From: Hyphomicrobium sp. CS1GBMeth3
Lineage (GTDB): Bacteria; Pseudomonadota; Alphaproteobacteria; Rhizobiales; Hyphomicrobiaceae
Length of the DNA stretch: 64,000 nt
Assembly: GCF_900117455.1 (NCBI RefSeq)
Contig: NZ_FPHO01000002.1
Span: 1,054,001 to 1,118,000 of the forward strand
Direction: 5' to 3'
Below are positions 8,385-17,401 of the stretch, one piece after another. Within the stretch, counting starts at the first letter, position 1; each line of letters starts with the position of its first letter. The notes below the pieces were generated by a model. That model was given only the letters and a program-made list of their open reading frames with translations, did not search any database and was not told the origin of the DNA. A program made the translations under genes and the position numbers.

Positions 8385-11300
8385 ATGATGAAAATTCTCC
8401 GATCAGGTTTCGCACTCTGCGCCATGGCTCTCTCGCTGTTGTTGCCGGGGCCCGCGGCGGCGCAAAGCCCACCGCCTGCCGCGAAGCCGGCCGAGCAGGC
8501 CACTCCGGCGCCCAAGACAGACGCCGCTGCACCCACCCCTAAGGCAGATTCCAAGGAGGCGTCTCCCAACGCACCCGACGCGGAGGCGGTCGCTTCCGGG
8601 CCTGAGCGAGCAATAGAGCGCGCCAAATCTCGCATTCAGGAGCTCGAGGGGCGGACGGATGTTGCGCCGGCAGTGCGTGAAGAGGCGCTTACTCTTCTAA
8701 GAACCGCACTTGGCCACGCCGAAGCGGCCGCCGCGAGTGCTGTAACCGCCACCCGCTTCCAGCAGTCGAGCCAACGTGCGCCGGACCGTATTGCAGAGGC
8801 CAAGCAGCAGCTCGAGGCGCTACAGAACTCAACCGCGGACAACGAGTTCGCGAGCCGCGCCAGCTCGCTCAACCTCTCGGAGGCGCAGCAAGCCCTCGAT
8901 GCAGCCAACAGCGAAGCCGCAACACTCAAGACGGAACTCGATCAATTCGAGAACCGGCTTCGCGACATGAGCGGCCGCGCAACGGCAGCCCGCGAAGAAC
9001 AGACGGCCGAGAAGCAGGCGATCGACGCGCTCGAAAATCCCGAAGCCGCCCCTCACACCGATCTCGATCCGGTCGTTGCGGAAGCCCGCCGCACCGCAAT
9101 CGCTGCGGAGCGGCGCGCGCGGACGGCCAAGTTGCACATGCTCGAGCAGGAGATCATCACTCTTCCCGCACGACAGGCTTCGACAACAGCGCGGCGCGAT
9201 CTCGCAGCGGCGAAGCTCGAGAAGCTCAATAAGCGCATCCCCATTGTCGAGCAGCGGGTGAGTGCTCTTCGCGAGATCGAAACGGCTAAGAAGGATCGCG
9301 AAGCGGCCCAGGAGGCACGCAAGCTTTCCGCGCAGCATCCTGTTCTCGAAGCCTACGTGAAGGACACTGAGGTCATCAAGGCGCGGGAAGCCGATATGGC
9401 CCGGCTCGTCGACGAGAACAAAGCGAAGCTTCTGGAGGTGCAGGCCGAACTGGCGCGCGTGCGCGACTCGAGAACTGCGGCGCAGCAGGTGCTGGAGATC
9501 GGCAGCATCGGCGGTGAGTTCAGCGAGTTGCTGCGCGCCATGCGTGCCCAGCTCCCCTCCGTCGCGCGTCTGCAGAGGAGGATCATCGACCGTGACCAGA
9601 CCATCGTCGACGCGCGCCTAAGGCGCCTCCGATCCGAAGAGGCACGGCGTGCTCTCCAGGACGCCGGGGGGATGGCGGATCGGGTGCTCGCGGGCGCAGC
9701 CAAGGAAGGCGAGACCATTCCGGCCGATGTGCGCCCAGCGCTCGAAAAGCTCGTCCTCGCGCGGCGTGACCTCTACGTTCAGCTTTACGATTCGCTGGTG
9801 ACGCGCATTTCGCAGCTTGCGGAGCTGAATGCGACCGAGCGCGATCTGCTCAACCAGACCAACCAGCTTCAATCGCTCCTGAACAGCCGCCTGTTGTGGC
9901 TACCCACGGCGGAGCCGATCGGCACCGGCTGGTTCAAGCAGGTCCAGTCCAGCTTCGTCTGGCTGGGCAATCTCGAGGACTGGAAAGCGACGGGGCGTCT
10001 GCTCGTCGAGCGGGCCCTCGAACGGCCCATCCTGACGGGCCTCGTGCTTTTGATTTTCGGCGGGCTGCTGCTCTTCTCGCGCCGCCTCTTCGCCCGGCTT
10101 GGAGCGATCGAGAACGCTCTTGGCCGCTACAAGACCGACAACTATCTCCGCACGCCCGAGGCTCTGCTCATATCGGCACTGCTCGCACTGCGCTCCCCAA
10201 TCCTGTTCGTCTATGCGGGTTGGCTGCTGAGCGAGCTGCCGCAGGTGTCCGAGTTCTCGGCCGGTGTGGGCGCCGGACTGCTGACGGTTGCCTCTCTCGT
10301 CACTTTCCTTCGCTTCGTCCAGTTCGTTTGTATCGAGAAGGGATTGTTCTCGGCCCATTTCGGATGGAGCGAGCGCGCGAGAAACCTGCTCTGGCGCAAC
10401 AGCCTGTGGCTCAAGTACGTGCTCATTCCGGTCGGCTTCGTGCTGGGTATGATCAGCGTCTCCAGCGCGCAATATCTGCGCGATGGGCTGGGACGGTTTG
10501 CATTCCTTGCCGGCGGCATCGCGGTCGCGATCTTCGTCTGGCGCGTGCTGCATCCGCGGCACGGCATTTTCGCCGAGCGTCTGGTGCCCGGCACCGCCAT
10601 CTGGATGACGCGCTATCTCTGGCACGCGTTTCTGACGCTGGTGCCACTGGCCGTCGCGGGCCTAGCGCTTTGGGGCTACTACGATGGAGCCTCGCAGATC
10701 CAGGCCGGCCTCATCTACACCGTGGCCATCATCTTCGGGGCGTTCCTGGCCTACAGCATCGTCATGCGTCAGGTGCTCGTGACGCGGCGCCGCCTTGAGG
10801 TCAGACGTGCCCTCGAACGGCGCGAAAAGGCGCGCGAGCAACTCGCAGCGCAAGAAGCGCTCGAGTATACCGGCGAAGGAAAGACGATTCCGATCGAAGA
10901 GCCGGAAGTCGACATCGCGTCGATCAGCGAGCAAACGCGCAACCTCGTGCGGCTTGCTGCTCTGCTTTTGCTCGCCGCCGCGCTCTATTTCTTCTGGCGG
11001 GAGGCACTTCCCTCGCTGGCGCTGCTTGACGTGCCGCTTTGGCAGCAAACCGTGACCGTGGACGGCGCGGCGCGCAACGTGCCTGTTACGGTATCGAACG
11101 TGATGATTGCGCTCGCGGTCCTAGCCATCACCTTCATCGCCACGCGCAACTTGCCGGGCCTTTTGGAGATCACCGCGTTGCACCGGCTGCGTATCGAAGC
11201 GGGTACGCGCTACGCCGTAGGTGCGGTCAGCCGCTATCTGATCGCGATCGTGGGCATTGCGTTCGCGTTTCGCAGCATTGGGTTCGACTGGAGCCAGGTG

Positions 11301-11828
11301 CAGTGGATCGTCGCCGCGCTTGGCGTGGGCGTCGGTTTCGGCCTGCAAGAGATCGTCGCCAACTTCATTTCCGGCCTGATTATCCTGTTCGAACGGCCCG
11401 TGCGCGTGGGCGATACGGTGACTATTGGCAATTTGACCGGAACAGTCTCGCGAATCCATATCCGCGCCACGAGCATGACGGATGGCGAGAACCGCGAGAT
11501 CATCATTCCTAACAAGGCGCTCATTACCGAGAAGGTCATCAACTGGACCCTGACGGACAGCATCACGCGCGTGACGCTGAAAATCACGGTGCGTTACGGA
11601 ACTGATACGCTTAGGGCGCAGATGGCGATTCTCGACGCGGTAAAGGCAACACCACAGGTGCTCGACTCGCCGGCGCCGAGCGTGTTCTTCATCGGCTTCG
11701 GACCGTCGGCTCTCGAGTTCGAAGTTCGCGCGTTCGTGCTGCAGCTCGCCCACCGCTCGGCTGTGATCAACGACCTGCACGTCGCCATAGAGCGTGCGCT
11801 TCGCGAGCAGGAAATTGCCATGACGTGA
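8385..11828 (+). CDS. large MscS-family mechanosensitive channel with periplasmic coiled-coil domain
   Basis: About 1147 residues. A signal peptide (MKILRSGF, then a hydrophobic stretch ending PGPAAAQS) leads to a proline/alanine linker and a long alanine/glutamate-rich coiled-coil region (about residues 50-500). Some 11 membrane helices follow, then the MscS core: GLGVGVGFGLQEIVANFISG is the pore-lining helix, FERPVRVGDTV and the IRATSMTDGENREIIIPN beta domain come next, and a short C-terminal domain ends the chain. This is the KefA/MscK-size architecture. It releases solutes on hypo-osmotic shock. Two ATGs (8385, 8388) precede the signal peptide; a GTG at 8343 would give an unlikely N-terminus. 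Confidence 0.9.
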   Translation: MMKILRSGFALCAMALSLLLPGPAAAQSPPPAAKPAEQATPAPKTDAAAPTPKADSKEASPNAPDAEAVASGPERAIERAKSRIQELEGRTDVAPAVREEALTLLRTALGHAEAAAASAVTATRFQQSSQRAPDRIAEAKQQLEALQNSTADNEFASRASSLNLSEAQQALDAANSEAATLKTELDQFENRLRDMSGRATAAREEQTAEKQAIDALENPEAAPHTDLDPVVAEARRTAIAAERRARTAKLHMLEQEIITLPARQASTTARRDLAAAKLEKLNKRIPIVEQRVSALREIETAKKDREAAQEARKLSAQHPVLEAYVKDTEVIKAREADMARLVDENKAKLLEVQAELARVRDSRTAAQQVLEIGSIGGEFSELLRAMRAQLPSVARLQRRIIDRDQTIVDARLRRLRSEEARRALQDAGGMADRVLAGAAKEGETIPADVRPALEKLVLARRDLYVQLYDSLVTRISQLAELNATERDLLNQTNQLQSLLNSRLLWLPTAEPIGTGWFKQVQSSFVWLGNLEDWKATGRLLVERALERPILTGLVLLIFGGLLLFSRRLFARLGAIENALGRYKTDNYLRTPEALLISALLALRSPILFVYAGWLLSELPQVSEFSAGVGAGLLTVASLVTFLRFVQFVCIEKGLFSAHFGWSERARNLLWRNSLWLKYVLIPVGFVLGMISVSSAQYLRDGLGRFAFLAGGIAVAIFVWRVLHPRHGIFAERLVPGTAIWMTRYLWHAFLTLVPLAVAGLALWGYYDGASQIQAGLIYTVAIIFGAFLAYSIVMRQVLVTRRRLEVRRALERREKAREQLAAQEALEYTGEGKTIPIEEPEVDIASISEQTRNLVRLAALLLLAAALYFFWREALPSLALLDVPLWQQTVTVDGAARNVPVTVSNVMIALAVLAITFIATRNLPGLLEITALHRLRIEAGTRYAVGAVSRYLIAIVGIAFAFRSIGFDWSQVQWIVAALGVGVGFGLQEIVANFISGLIILFERPVRVGDTVTIGNLTGTVSRIHIRATSMTDGENREIIIPNKALITEKVINWTLTDSITRVTLKITVRYGTDTLRAQMAILDAVKATPQVLDSPAPSVFFIGFGPSALEFEVRAFVLQLAHRSAVINDLHVAIERALREQEIAMT

Positions 11829-11900
11829 CGGGCTGGCGCCTGCGCCCGTCATTAAATTTTTCGGGAAGAACTTGGTCGAAGCTTGCTTATGAAAACGCAG

Positions 11901-11977
11901 TGGCGCGCCCGACAGGATTCGAACCTGTGACCTGCCGCTTAGAAGGCGGCTGCTCTATCCGGCTGAGCTACGGGCGC
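11901..11977 (-). tRNA. tRNA-Arg (anticodon TCT)
   Basis: The reverse strand folds as a 77-base tRNA. Acceptor GCGCCCG pairs with CGGGCGC, the discriminator is G, and CCA is encoded. The D arm is GCTCAGCCGGATAGAGC, the anticodon stem-loop CCGCCTTCTAAGCGG has TCT in the loop, and the T arm contains GGTTCGAATCC. The TCT anticodon reads AGA/AGG arginine codons. Confidence 0.97.
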
Positions 11978-12097
11978 TGATTGGTTCATACGGCTCGCTA
12001 CGCGGATCGTGAAGTCGCCCGCGCAGGCGTCACGCGCCCTTCCTTATCAGAGCCGGCGCATCGGGAAAAGCGTCGCCTTGGAAAAGCGGCTTCGAAT

Positions 12098-12733
12098 TCA
12101 AGCCTTGGGGCAGGCAGCCCCTGCCTCGACCCAGGCCTTGATCAGCTCGCCAAACTCTTTCTGGGTTCCGGGGGCCGGCTCCCGCCCCACGCCCGGCTCC
12201 CAGCCCCAGCCGACAAGCGAATCCTCGGCCATGTGATGCACGAGCTCGTCCATGGATTTGCCACCGTTGCGCGCCGGATCCTTGATCTGCTCGCAGATCT
12301 CGCCCAGCGACTTGCCGAGCCACGCCATCTCGATCGGCGCGAGATGCCATTGTGGATGACCCGGCACTCTGCCGAAGTCGAAGTTTGCCTGTCCGTGGCA
12401 CGAGGTGCATCGCATGGCGATCGCTCCCATCCCGTCTTCACCACGGACAACGAGCGGCTGATGCGGGTGGCTGATCTCGCCTTGCGCGGGCCGATCGCCG
12501 GCGGGGTGGCAATTGACGCAACGAGGGTGCTGAATGACCTTGCCGGCTTCGGCGAAAAGAGCGAGCGCGCGCTCGGTCGGGTTGCCGATGCCGTCGAATG
12601 CCTCCACCGGTTTCAGCCGCTGCTTGCTAACAGGCTCCGCCGAAGAAACGGACCAACCGGCGAAGGCTATGAGGCCGATGCATGCCGCAAGACTACAAAA
12701 ACCAAAGACGAGCGTATGGCTTGGCCGATGCAT
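12098..12733 (-). CDS. di-haem c-type cytochrome of an isoquinoline-oxidoreductase-type locus
   Basis: A 211-residue exported protein with an N-terminal hydrophobic signal/anchor ([20 protein letters not shown]) and two haem-binding sites, CVNCH and CTSCH, about 50 residues apart. [18 protein letters not shown] and the region around [14 protein letters not shown] match small cytochromes that accompany the IorA/IorB molybdenum hydroxylases and carry their electrons away. It begins four bases after the stop of an iorA remnant. No iorB gene is present, so the cytochrome has lost its partner here. The reading frame itself is intact. Confidence 0.75.
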   Translation of the reverse strand: MHRPSHTLVFGFCSLAACIGLIAFAGWSVSSAEPVSKQRLKPVEAFDGIGNPTERALALFAEAGKVIQHPRCVNCHPAGDRPAQGEISHPHQPLVVRGEDGMGAIAMRCTSCHGQANFDFGRVPGHPQWHLAPIEMAWLGKSLGEICEQIKDPARNGGKSMDELVHHMAEDSLVGWGWEPGVGREPAPGTQKEFGELIKAWVEAGAACPKA

Positions 12734-12736
12734 GGC

Positions 12737-12982
12737 TCAGCCCTCCCGGCAGATGTTGCCGTTCATGGCGAGATCGATGTCGTCATCGGTCGGCTTCGGG
12801 GTCTGCTGCAGGAGACCGGCCGCCGTCATGATCTGCCCGGATTGGCAGGCTCCGCACCGGGCGATGCCGCACCCGAATTTGGTTCCGATCAGGCCCTTCT
12901 CGTCGCGCAGATACCAGAGCAGAGGCTGATACGCCTCGCCGTCGTATCGGAGGTGTTGGCTGTTGAGCGTGAAGCTGACCAT
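12737..12982 (-). pseudogene. iorA: iorA remnant (2Fe-2S subunit with internal and 3' deletion)
   Basis: The 81-residue frame starts like the small iron-sulfur subunit of isoquinoline 1-oxidoreductase: MVSFTLNSQHLRYDG, then GTKFGCGIARCGAC. Family members are about 150 residues. Here CGAC (C46) runs straight into QSGQIMTAAGLLQQ, which normally follows the second cluster's CGYC about 60 residues later. The missing part holds the fourth cysteine of cluster one and the first of cluster two. The end is also cut: NICREG-stop replaces the usual LCRCGTY. Neither [2Fe-2S] cluster can be complete, so I treat it as a decayed gene even though the frame is open. Confidence 0.8.
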
Positions 12983-13071
12983 GGCTCGCCCCGCGTCGCG
13001 TCGATTGTCTTCGACGCATTAGAACGCGGGGAAAGTGCGATGGTTCATCCGCCGGGAATTCCGGCGCAGGA

Positions 13072-13377
13072 TCAATGGGTCCAGGCGCCGAGGCGGCCAA
13101 ACTTAAAATTGTCAGAATACGACTTGCGCACGAGCTTGCGCGGCTTGGGCTCGTCCAGCCGATAGGGAATGCCCTCACGCTCGGCGTAGGCAATCGCCTC
13201 CTCTTTGGAGGCAAACTCGAGGCGGACCTGCGTGCGCGTGTCGGCCGAGCTGGTCCAGCCCATCAAGGGATCGATCTGGCGGGGAACGGCCGCCTCGTGC
13301 TCGAGCACCCATTCCTTGGTGCGAGCCGTGCCAGACTGCATGGCGGTCTTGGCCGGTTTGTAGATGCGCGCCGTCAA
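13072..13377 (-). CDS. NADH dehydrogenase accessory subunit (ETC complex I / NDUFS4-like)
   Basis: A 101-residue protein reading TARIYKPAKTAMQSG, WVLEHEAAVPRQIDPLMGW, then EAIAYAEREGIPYRL and SYSDNFKFGRLGAWTH. This is the conserved region of the mitochondrial 18-kDa complex I subunit and its alphaproteobacterial homologues, which stabilise complex I. No ATG or GTG fits; a TTG at 13377 lies nine bases after GGGAGG and gives exactly the family N-terminus. Longer readings upstream are arginine-rich and not credible. Confidence 0.9.
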   Translation of the reverse strand: MTARIYKPAKTAMQSGTARTKEWVLEHEAAVPRQIDPLMGWTSSADTRTQVRLEFASKEEAIAYAEREGIPYRLDEPKPRKLVRKSYSDNFKFGRLGAWTH

Positions 13378-13466
13378 AGCAGACCTCCCATCCGCGATTG
13401 GGACACGTGACGTGCATACCCTCGCCGGCGCGGCCAGACAAGAGCGCGCCACGTCGCGCCCCGAAA

Positions 13467-14117
13467 TCAGCGGCGCAACACGAAGCCGGCGCTGTCCGCC
13501 CGCGCCTGCCAGCCGGCACGCTCGAGCTCGGGGTCCAGATGCTCCTCGACGGGCCAGCCGAGACAAAGGTAGGCGATGAACGTCCAGCTGTCGGGCACGT
13601 CGAGCGCGGCCGTCACCACGTCGGGCTCCAGAATCGAGACCCAGCCGACTCCGACCCCTTCGGCCCGGGCGGCGAGCCACAGGGTGTGGATGGCGCCGAC
13701 CACGGAATAGCGCAGCGTCTCGGGCATAGTCTGCCGACCGAGCCCCGCTCCGCGCTCGGTCACCTCGTCGGCGAACACGGCGAGCTGAACTGGGGCGAGG
13801 TCGAGGCCCTCGAGCTTGAGCTGCGCGTAAAGCGCGCGCGCTTCGCCGTCATAGCCGTCAAGCGCCTCCCGGTTTGCACGCTGAAACGAGGCGCGGACGG
13901 CGGCGCGGCGACTGGGATCCTCGACATGCACGAAGCGCCACGGTTGGGAGTTGCCGACGGACGGCGCGTGGCACGCGAGGGCAACCAGACGCTCGACAAG
14001 ACCATCGGGCAGTGGGCGCGCCTCAAAGCGGCGCACGTCGCGGCGCCATAGCACGAGGTCGCGGAAGGCCGCGGAGAACTCCGGCCCGAAGGTCGGCGGC
14101 TCGGGTTTTCCGGTCAC
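13467..14117 (-). CDS. bluB: 5,6-dimethylbenzimidazole synthase
   Basis: BluB breaks down reduced FMN with oxygen to make 5,6-dimethylbenzimidazole, the lower ligand of cobalamin. The 216-residue product has the nitroreductase-like fold with LVLWRRDVRRFEARP, HAPSVGNSQPWRFVHV, GLGRQTMPETLRYSVVGAI and LCLGWPVEEH, all typical of BluB. The start GTG (14117) shares bases with the cobA stop TGA in the overlap GTGA, so translation of the two is probably coupled. The product would feed CobT, encoded 4 kb away on the same strand. Confidence 0.93.
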   Translation of the reverse strand: MTGKPEPPTFGPEFSAAFRDLVLWRRDVRRFEARPLPDGLVERLVALACHAPSVGNSQPWRFVHVEDPSRRAAVRASFQRANREALDGYDGEARALYAQLKLEGLDLAPVQLAVFADEVTERGAGLGRQTMPETLRYSVVGAIHTLWLAARAEGVGVGWVSILEPDVVTAALDVPDSWTFIAYLCLGWPVEEHLDPELERAGWQARADSAGFVLRR

Positions 14118-14902
14118 GGACGCACCATGCCGGCGGCGAGCGCCGGACGCAGGCCGGCGGTGGCGCCGACCACGATCAGCGCGGGGGCCTCGACGCCGTG
14201 TGTCTCTGCATCGACGACGAGATCGGCAAGCCGCGTGTCGATGACTTTCTCGCCCTCGCTCGTTGCCTGCGAAATGATGGTGGCGGGCGTGTCCGGGTTC
14301 ATACCCGCTCGACGAAACGCAGCCACGATATTCGCAAGCTGAGCCAGCGCCATATAAAGGATGATCGGTTGGCCGGTGGCCGCAAGAGCCTCCCATGCGT
14401 GGCTGTCGTCACCTTCCGCATGATGGCCGGCGGCGAGGATCACGGCGTGGTTGGTCTCCCGTGTCGTCGCCGGGAGCCCCGCGAGCGCGGTTGCCGCTAG
14501 CCCTGACGTCAAGCCGGGGACGATGCGGTACGGGACGCCGGCGCGCACGAGTGCGTGTGCCTCCTCCCCTCCTCGCCCGAACACGAACGGGTCGCCGCCC
14601 TTCAAACGCAGCACGCGGCGCCCCTTCTTCGCCTCGGCGATGATCAACTCGTTGATGTCGCGCTGGTGCGATGACGGTCTGCCGCCGCGCTTGCCGGCAA
14701 AATGCAGCTCGGCGCCTTCCGGTGCGAGGCGCAGGATGCGCGGGTCGACGAGGGCGTCGTAGACGATGGTGTTGGCGGAGCGCAGCGCATGGATGGCGAG
14801 CACCGTCAGCAAGCGCGGATCGCCGGGGCCGGCGCCGACGAGCCAAACCTCACCCGGTCGCATGTCCGGAAACGGCGGAAAGATGTCCGGCGGAAAATCC
14901 AT
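14114..14902 (-). CDS. cobA: uroporphyrinogen-III C-methyltransferase
   Basis: SAM-dependent methylation of uroporphyrinogen III to precorrin-2, the branch point to siroheme and cobalamin. The 262-residue product is a single-domain SUMT, without the CysG oxidase/chelatase part. VWLVGAGPGDPRLLTVLA, VYDALVDPRIL, GKRGGRPSSHQRDIN, RLKGGDPFVFGRGGEE and VPGLTSG are the family motifs. It supplies siroheme for the CysI sulfite reductase encoded at 45-47 kb and also the corrin pathway. It overlaps bluB by four bases. Confidence 0.95.
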   Translation of the reverse strand: MDFPPDIFPPFPDMRPGEVWLVGAGPGDPRLLTVLAIHALRSANTIVYDALVDPRILRLAPEGAELHFAGKRGGRPSSHQRDINELIIAEAKKGRRVLRLKGGDPFVFGRGGEEAHALVRAGVPYRIVPGLTSGLAATALAGLPATTRETNHAVILAAGHHAEGDDSHAWEALAATGQPIILYMALAQLANIVAAFRRAGMNPDTPATIISQATSEGEKVIDTRLADLVVDAETHGVEAPALIVVGATAGLRPALAAGMVRP

Positions 14903-15075
14903 GAAGGGCGTCCAGGTGACCCGGGTCGGAAAGCCAAAGCCCGGAGATGTGCGCGGGGCGTGGCGCCCGAAGCTCGGCCGTCAGAGCCGGTTTGGCATCG
15001 ACGGCGCGGATTGAGATAGCCTTGGGGTGGAAGTCCTGTCAAACAAGGGCCGTTTCTCAAGGCCGGGCGTTCACC

Positions 15076-15597
15076 ATGACCACCTCACTCCCCCGTCTGA
15101 CCCTCGTTCTCGGCGGCGCGCGCTCCGGCAAAAGCCGCTTTGCGGAGAGCCTGGTCACGGCGCTGGCGGCGCCCTGGCTCTACGTCGCCACGGCAGAGGC
15201 CCGCGACGCGGAGATGACGGATCGCATCGCGGACCATGTCGCACGGCGCGGGCCGGGCTGGGTGACGCGGGATGTGCCGCTGAAGCTGGCAGAGCTCATT
15301 GATGAAACGGGCAACGGCGGTCAGCCGATTCTGATCGATTGCCTGACGCTGTGGCTCAGCAACGTCATGCTCGCGGGTCTCGACGTCGAAACAGAAAGCA
15401 CGCACTTGGCCGCGGCGCTCGCTGCGGCGGGCGGACCGATTGTCGTGGTCTCTAACGAGGTCGGCCTCGGCATCGTGCCGGACAACGCCCTGGCGCGTGC
15501 GTTCCGGGACGCTCAAGGACGGCTCAACGCGGCCGTCGCCGCGGCGGCAGACCACGTCGTGCTCATGGCGGCCGGCCTGCCGCTCGTCCTCAAGTAG
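15076..15597 (+). CDS. cobU: adenosylcobinamide kinase / adenosylcobinamide-phosphate guanylyltransferase
   Basis: Bifunctional CobU/CobP enzyme that phosphorylates adenosylcobinamide and adds GMP to form AdoCbi-GDP. The 173-residue product has the P-loop VLGGARSGKSRFAE, YVATAEARDAEM, the ILIDCLTLWLSN strand-loop, and VVVSNEVGLGIVPDNALARAFRD. The ATG at 15076 is chosen over an upstream in-frame reading from 14947 because the P-loop then sits about ten residues in, as usual. It is on the opposite strand from the other cob genes and converges with cobD. Confidence 0.94.
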   Translation: MTTSLPRLTLVLGGARSGKSRFAESLVTALAAPWLYVATAEARDAEMTDRIADHVARRGPGWVTRDVPLKLAELIDETGNGGQPILIDCLTLWLSNVMLAGLDVETESTHLAAALAAAGGPIVVVSNEVGLGIVPDNALARAFRDAQGRLNAAVAAAADHVVLMAAGLPLVLK

Positions 15598-15618
15598 CCC
15601 TGAGGCGCGGGCGAGCTG

Positions 15619-16605
15619 TCAAATCCAGAGCGCGAACGGCGCGATGATCAGGGCGCCGACGCCAATGGTCGCTGCCTGCAACACGTAGGCGATACGGTAG
15701 AGGCGCAGCGCGCGCTGGATGTCTGCCGCGGTCAAATCGCGCCGACCCGAGCCCATCCAGGCGTCGTCGACGCGTTTGCCGCCGTAGCTGCGCGGACCTG
15801 CGAGCGCGATCCCAAGCGCGCCGGCCATCGCCGCCTCGGGCCAGCCGGCGTTCGGGGAGCGGTGGCGCGGGGCGTCGGTAATGGCGCAGAGCACTGCTTG
15901 CCGCCAGTCGGCACCGGGCGTCAGGCGCGCCGCGGCCGCGATCCAGAACGCGGAGAGACGCGAAGCCGGCAGGTTGACGAGGTCATCCAACCGCGCCGCC
16001 GCCCAGCCGAAAGCCAGATAGCGCTCGGACTTGTGGCCAATCATGCTATCGGCGGTATTGATCACCTTGTAGAGCGCACATCCCGGCAGGCCGCCGACGA
16101 GGAGCCAGAACACGGGGGCGACCACGCCATCGGAGAAGTTCTCCGCGAGGCTCTCGATGGCGGCACGTGAGACGCCGGCCTCGTCAAGCGTCTGCGGATC
16201 ACGCCCGACGATGCGGGCGACGGCTACCCGACCAGCGGGCAGGCCACCGCTCTCCAATGCTTCCGCCACCTCTGTTACGTGTTCGTCGAGACTGCGCGCG
16301 GCGAGCAGGGTGCTCGCCAGCACGGCTTCGATCGCGAGCACCGCCAGCGTCGGCAGGACGAGGCGCAGCGCATGCCCGAGCAGCAGCGTGACCGACAGCG
16401 TCACGAGCAGCACCGTCGCCAATGCCAGGATGCCGCGCAAACGCCCTCGGGCAAACGACAGGTGACCTTCGTTCCAGACCGTCTCGGCGCGCGCGATCAG
16501 CGCGCCGATCCATGTGACCGGATGACCGATGCGTTGGACCAGCGCCTGCGGATAGCCGGCAGCGGCCTCGACGAGCAGAGCGAGAAAGGCCAGCGCAAAG
16601 GTCAT
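15619..16605 (-). CDS. cobD: adenosylcobinamide-phosphate synthase (CobD/CbiB)
   Basis: Integral membrane enzyme attaching aminopropanol phosphate to adenosylcobyric acid. The 328-residue product has four or five helices and the CbiB blocks GHPVTWIGALI, SLAENFSDGVVAPVFW, INTADSMIGHKSERY, GWAAARLDDLVNLPASRL and WPEAAMAGALG. The symbol follows alphaproteobacterial use (cobD equals enteric cbiB, not enteric cobD). It lies about 70 bases downstream of cobS in the leftward cobTCS-cobD run. Confidence 0.94.
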   Translation of the reverse strand: MTFALAFLALLVEAAAGYPQALVQRIGHPVTWIGALIARAETVWNEGHLSFARGRLRGILALATVLLVTLSVTLLLGHALRLVLPTLAVLAIEAVLASTLLAARSLDEHVTEVAEALESGGLPAGRVAVARIVGRDPQTLDEAGVSRAAIESLAENFSDGVVAPVFWLLVGGLPGCALYKVINTADSMIGHKSERYLAFGWAAARLDDLVNLPASRLSAFWIAAAARLTPGADWRQAVLCAITDAPRHRSPNAGWPEAAMAGALGIALAGPRSYGGKRVDDAWMGSGRRDLTAADIQRALRLYRIAYVLQAATIGVGALIIAPFALWI

Positions 16606-16675
16606 CAGGTGTGTCCGTCCGAGGCTCTCGGGTTTCGCGTGCTAGCATAGCCGGCCGTCACGCGAAACAAGGCCG

Positions 16676-17401
16676 TCATGCTAGCAGCAGCAAGAGAAGC
16701 AGCGCGGATTCCAGAACCTCGATGCTGGCGCCCAGGCAATCGCCGCTCACGCCGCCGAGGCGGAGGCGCCAGTAGAGCGCGAACGCGACGATCAGCGGCA
16801 GCGCGCCGAGCAACAGCGGCGCGAAGTAGAGCGTCAGTGCGGCCAGCGCGGCGGCCTCCAGTGCGACAGTGCGCGTTTCGATCCCCAACGCGAGGCGGCT
16901 TGCCAGGCCCTCTGCAAGCGGCGGCAGGGCACGGCCGAGCGCGAGCGCACCCCAGCGCGCCCACGCGGCCGCGAGCATAAGTCCCGCGATCACGGTTTCG
17001 GCGGACGCGTTTCGTGCGAGAACGCCGAGCAGCACAAGCTTGGCTGCGATCTGCAGCGCGATGGCGATGGCGCCGAAGCTCCCGAGGTGGGGATCGCGCG
17101 CGACGGTGACGAAGCGCTCAGGGTTCCCGTGGGCCGCGCCGAGGCCGTCGGCGACATCGCCGAGGCCATCGATATGCAAGCCACCTGTTACGAGCACCCA
17201 GACCAACAGGCCCAACAGCGCGCCGACCCAGGGGTCGACGAGCGCGCCGGCGAGAACGGCGGCAGCCACGAGCGCTCCAATGAATGCACCGACGACCGGA
17301 AGCCAGGGTGCCGCGCCGGCGAGATCGCCTGCGCCTTCGGCTCTGCTGCGTGGGATGGGCACACGGGTGAGGAACATCAGCGCGGTGAAGAAGCCGGTCA
17401 T
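16676..17401 (-). CDS. cobS: adenosylcobinamide-GDP ribazoletransferase (cobalamin synthase)
   Basis: Membrane enzyme joining AdoCbi-GDP with alpha-ribazole (phosphate) in the last step of the nucleotide loop. The 241-residue product has several hydrophobic helices and FLTRVPIP, WLPVVGAFIGALVAA, GGLHIDGLGDVADGLGAAHGN (metal-binding aspartates) and RDPHLGSFGAIAIAL. The ATG at 17401 overlaps the cobC stop as ATGA, which fixes the start and indicates coupled translation. Confidence 0.94.
   Translation of the reverse strand: MTGFFTALMFLTRVPIPRSRAEGAGDLAGAAPWLPVVGAFIGALVAAAVLAGALVDPWVGALLGLLVWVLVTGGLHIDGLGDVADGLGAAHGNPERFVTVARDPHLGSFGAIAIALQIAAKLVLLGVLARNASAETVIAGLMLAAAWARWGALALGRALPPLAEGLASRLALGIETRTVALEAAALAALTLYFAPLLLGALPLIVAFALYWRLRLGGVSGDCLGASIEVLESALLLLLLLA

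Noticed and set aside
11981..13165. 394-residue + strand frame over tRNA-Arg flank, cytochrome and iorA remnant
   Set aside because: The opposite strand carries haem motifs CVNCH and CTSCH and iron-sulfur motifs; this frame has no family features.
14903..15075. Possible cobalamin riboswitch between cobA and cobU
   Set aside because: I could not find the conserved B12-box or core on either strand.
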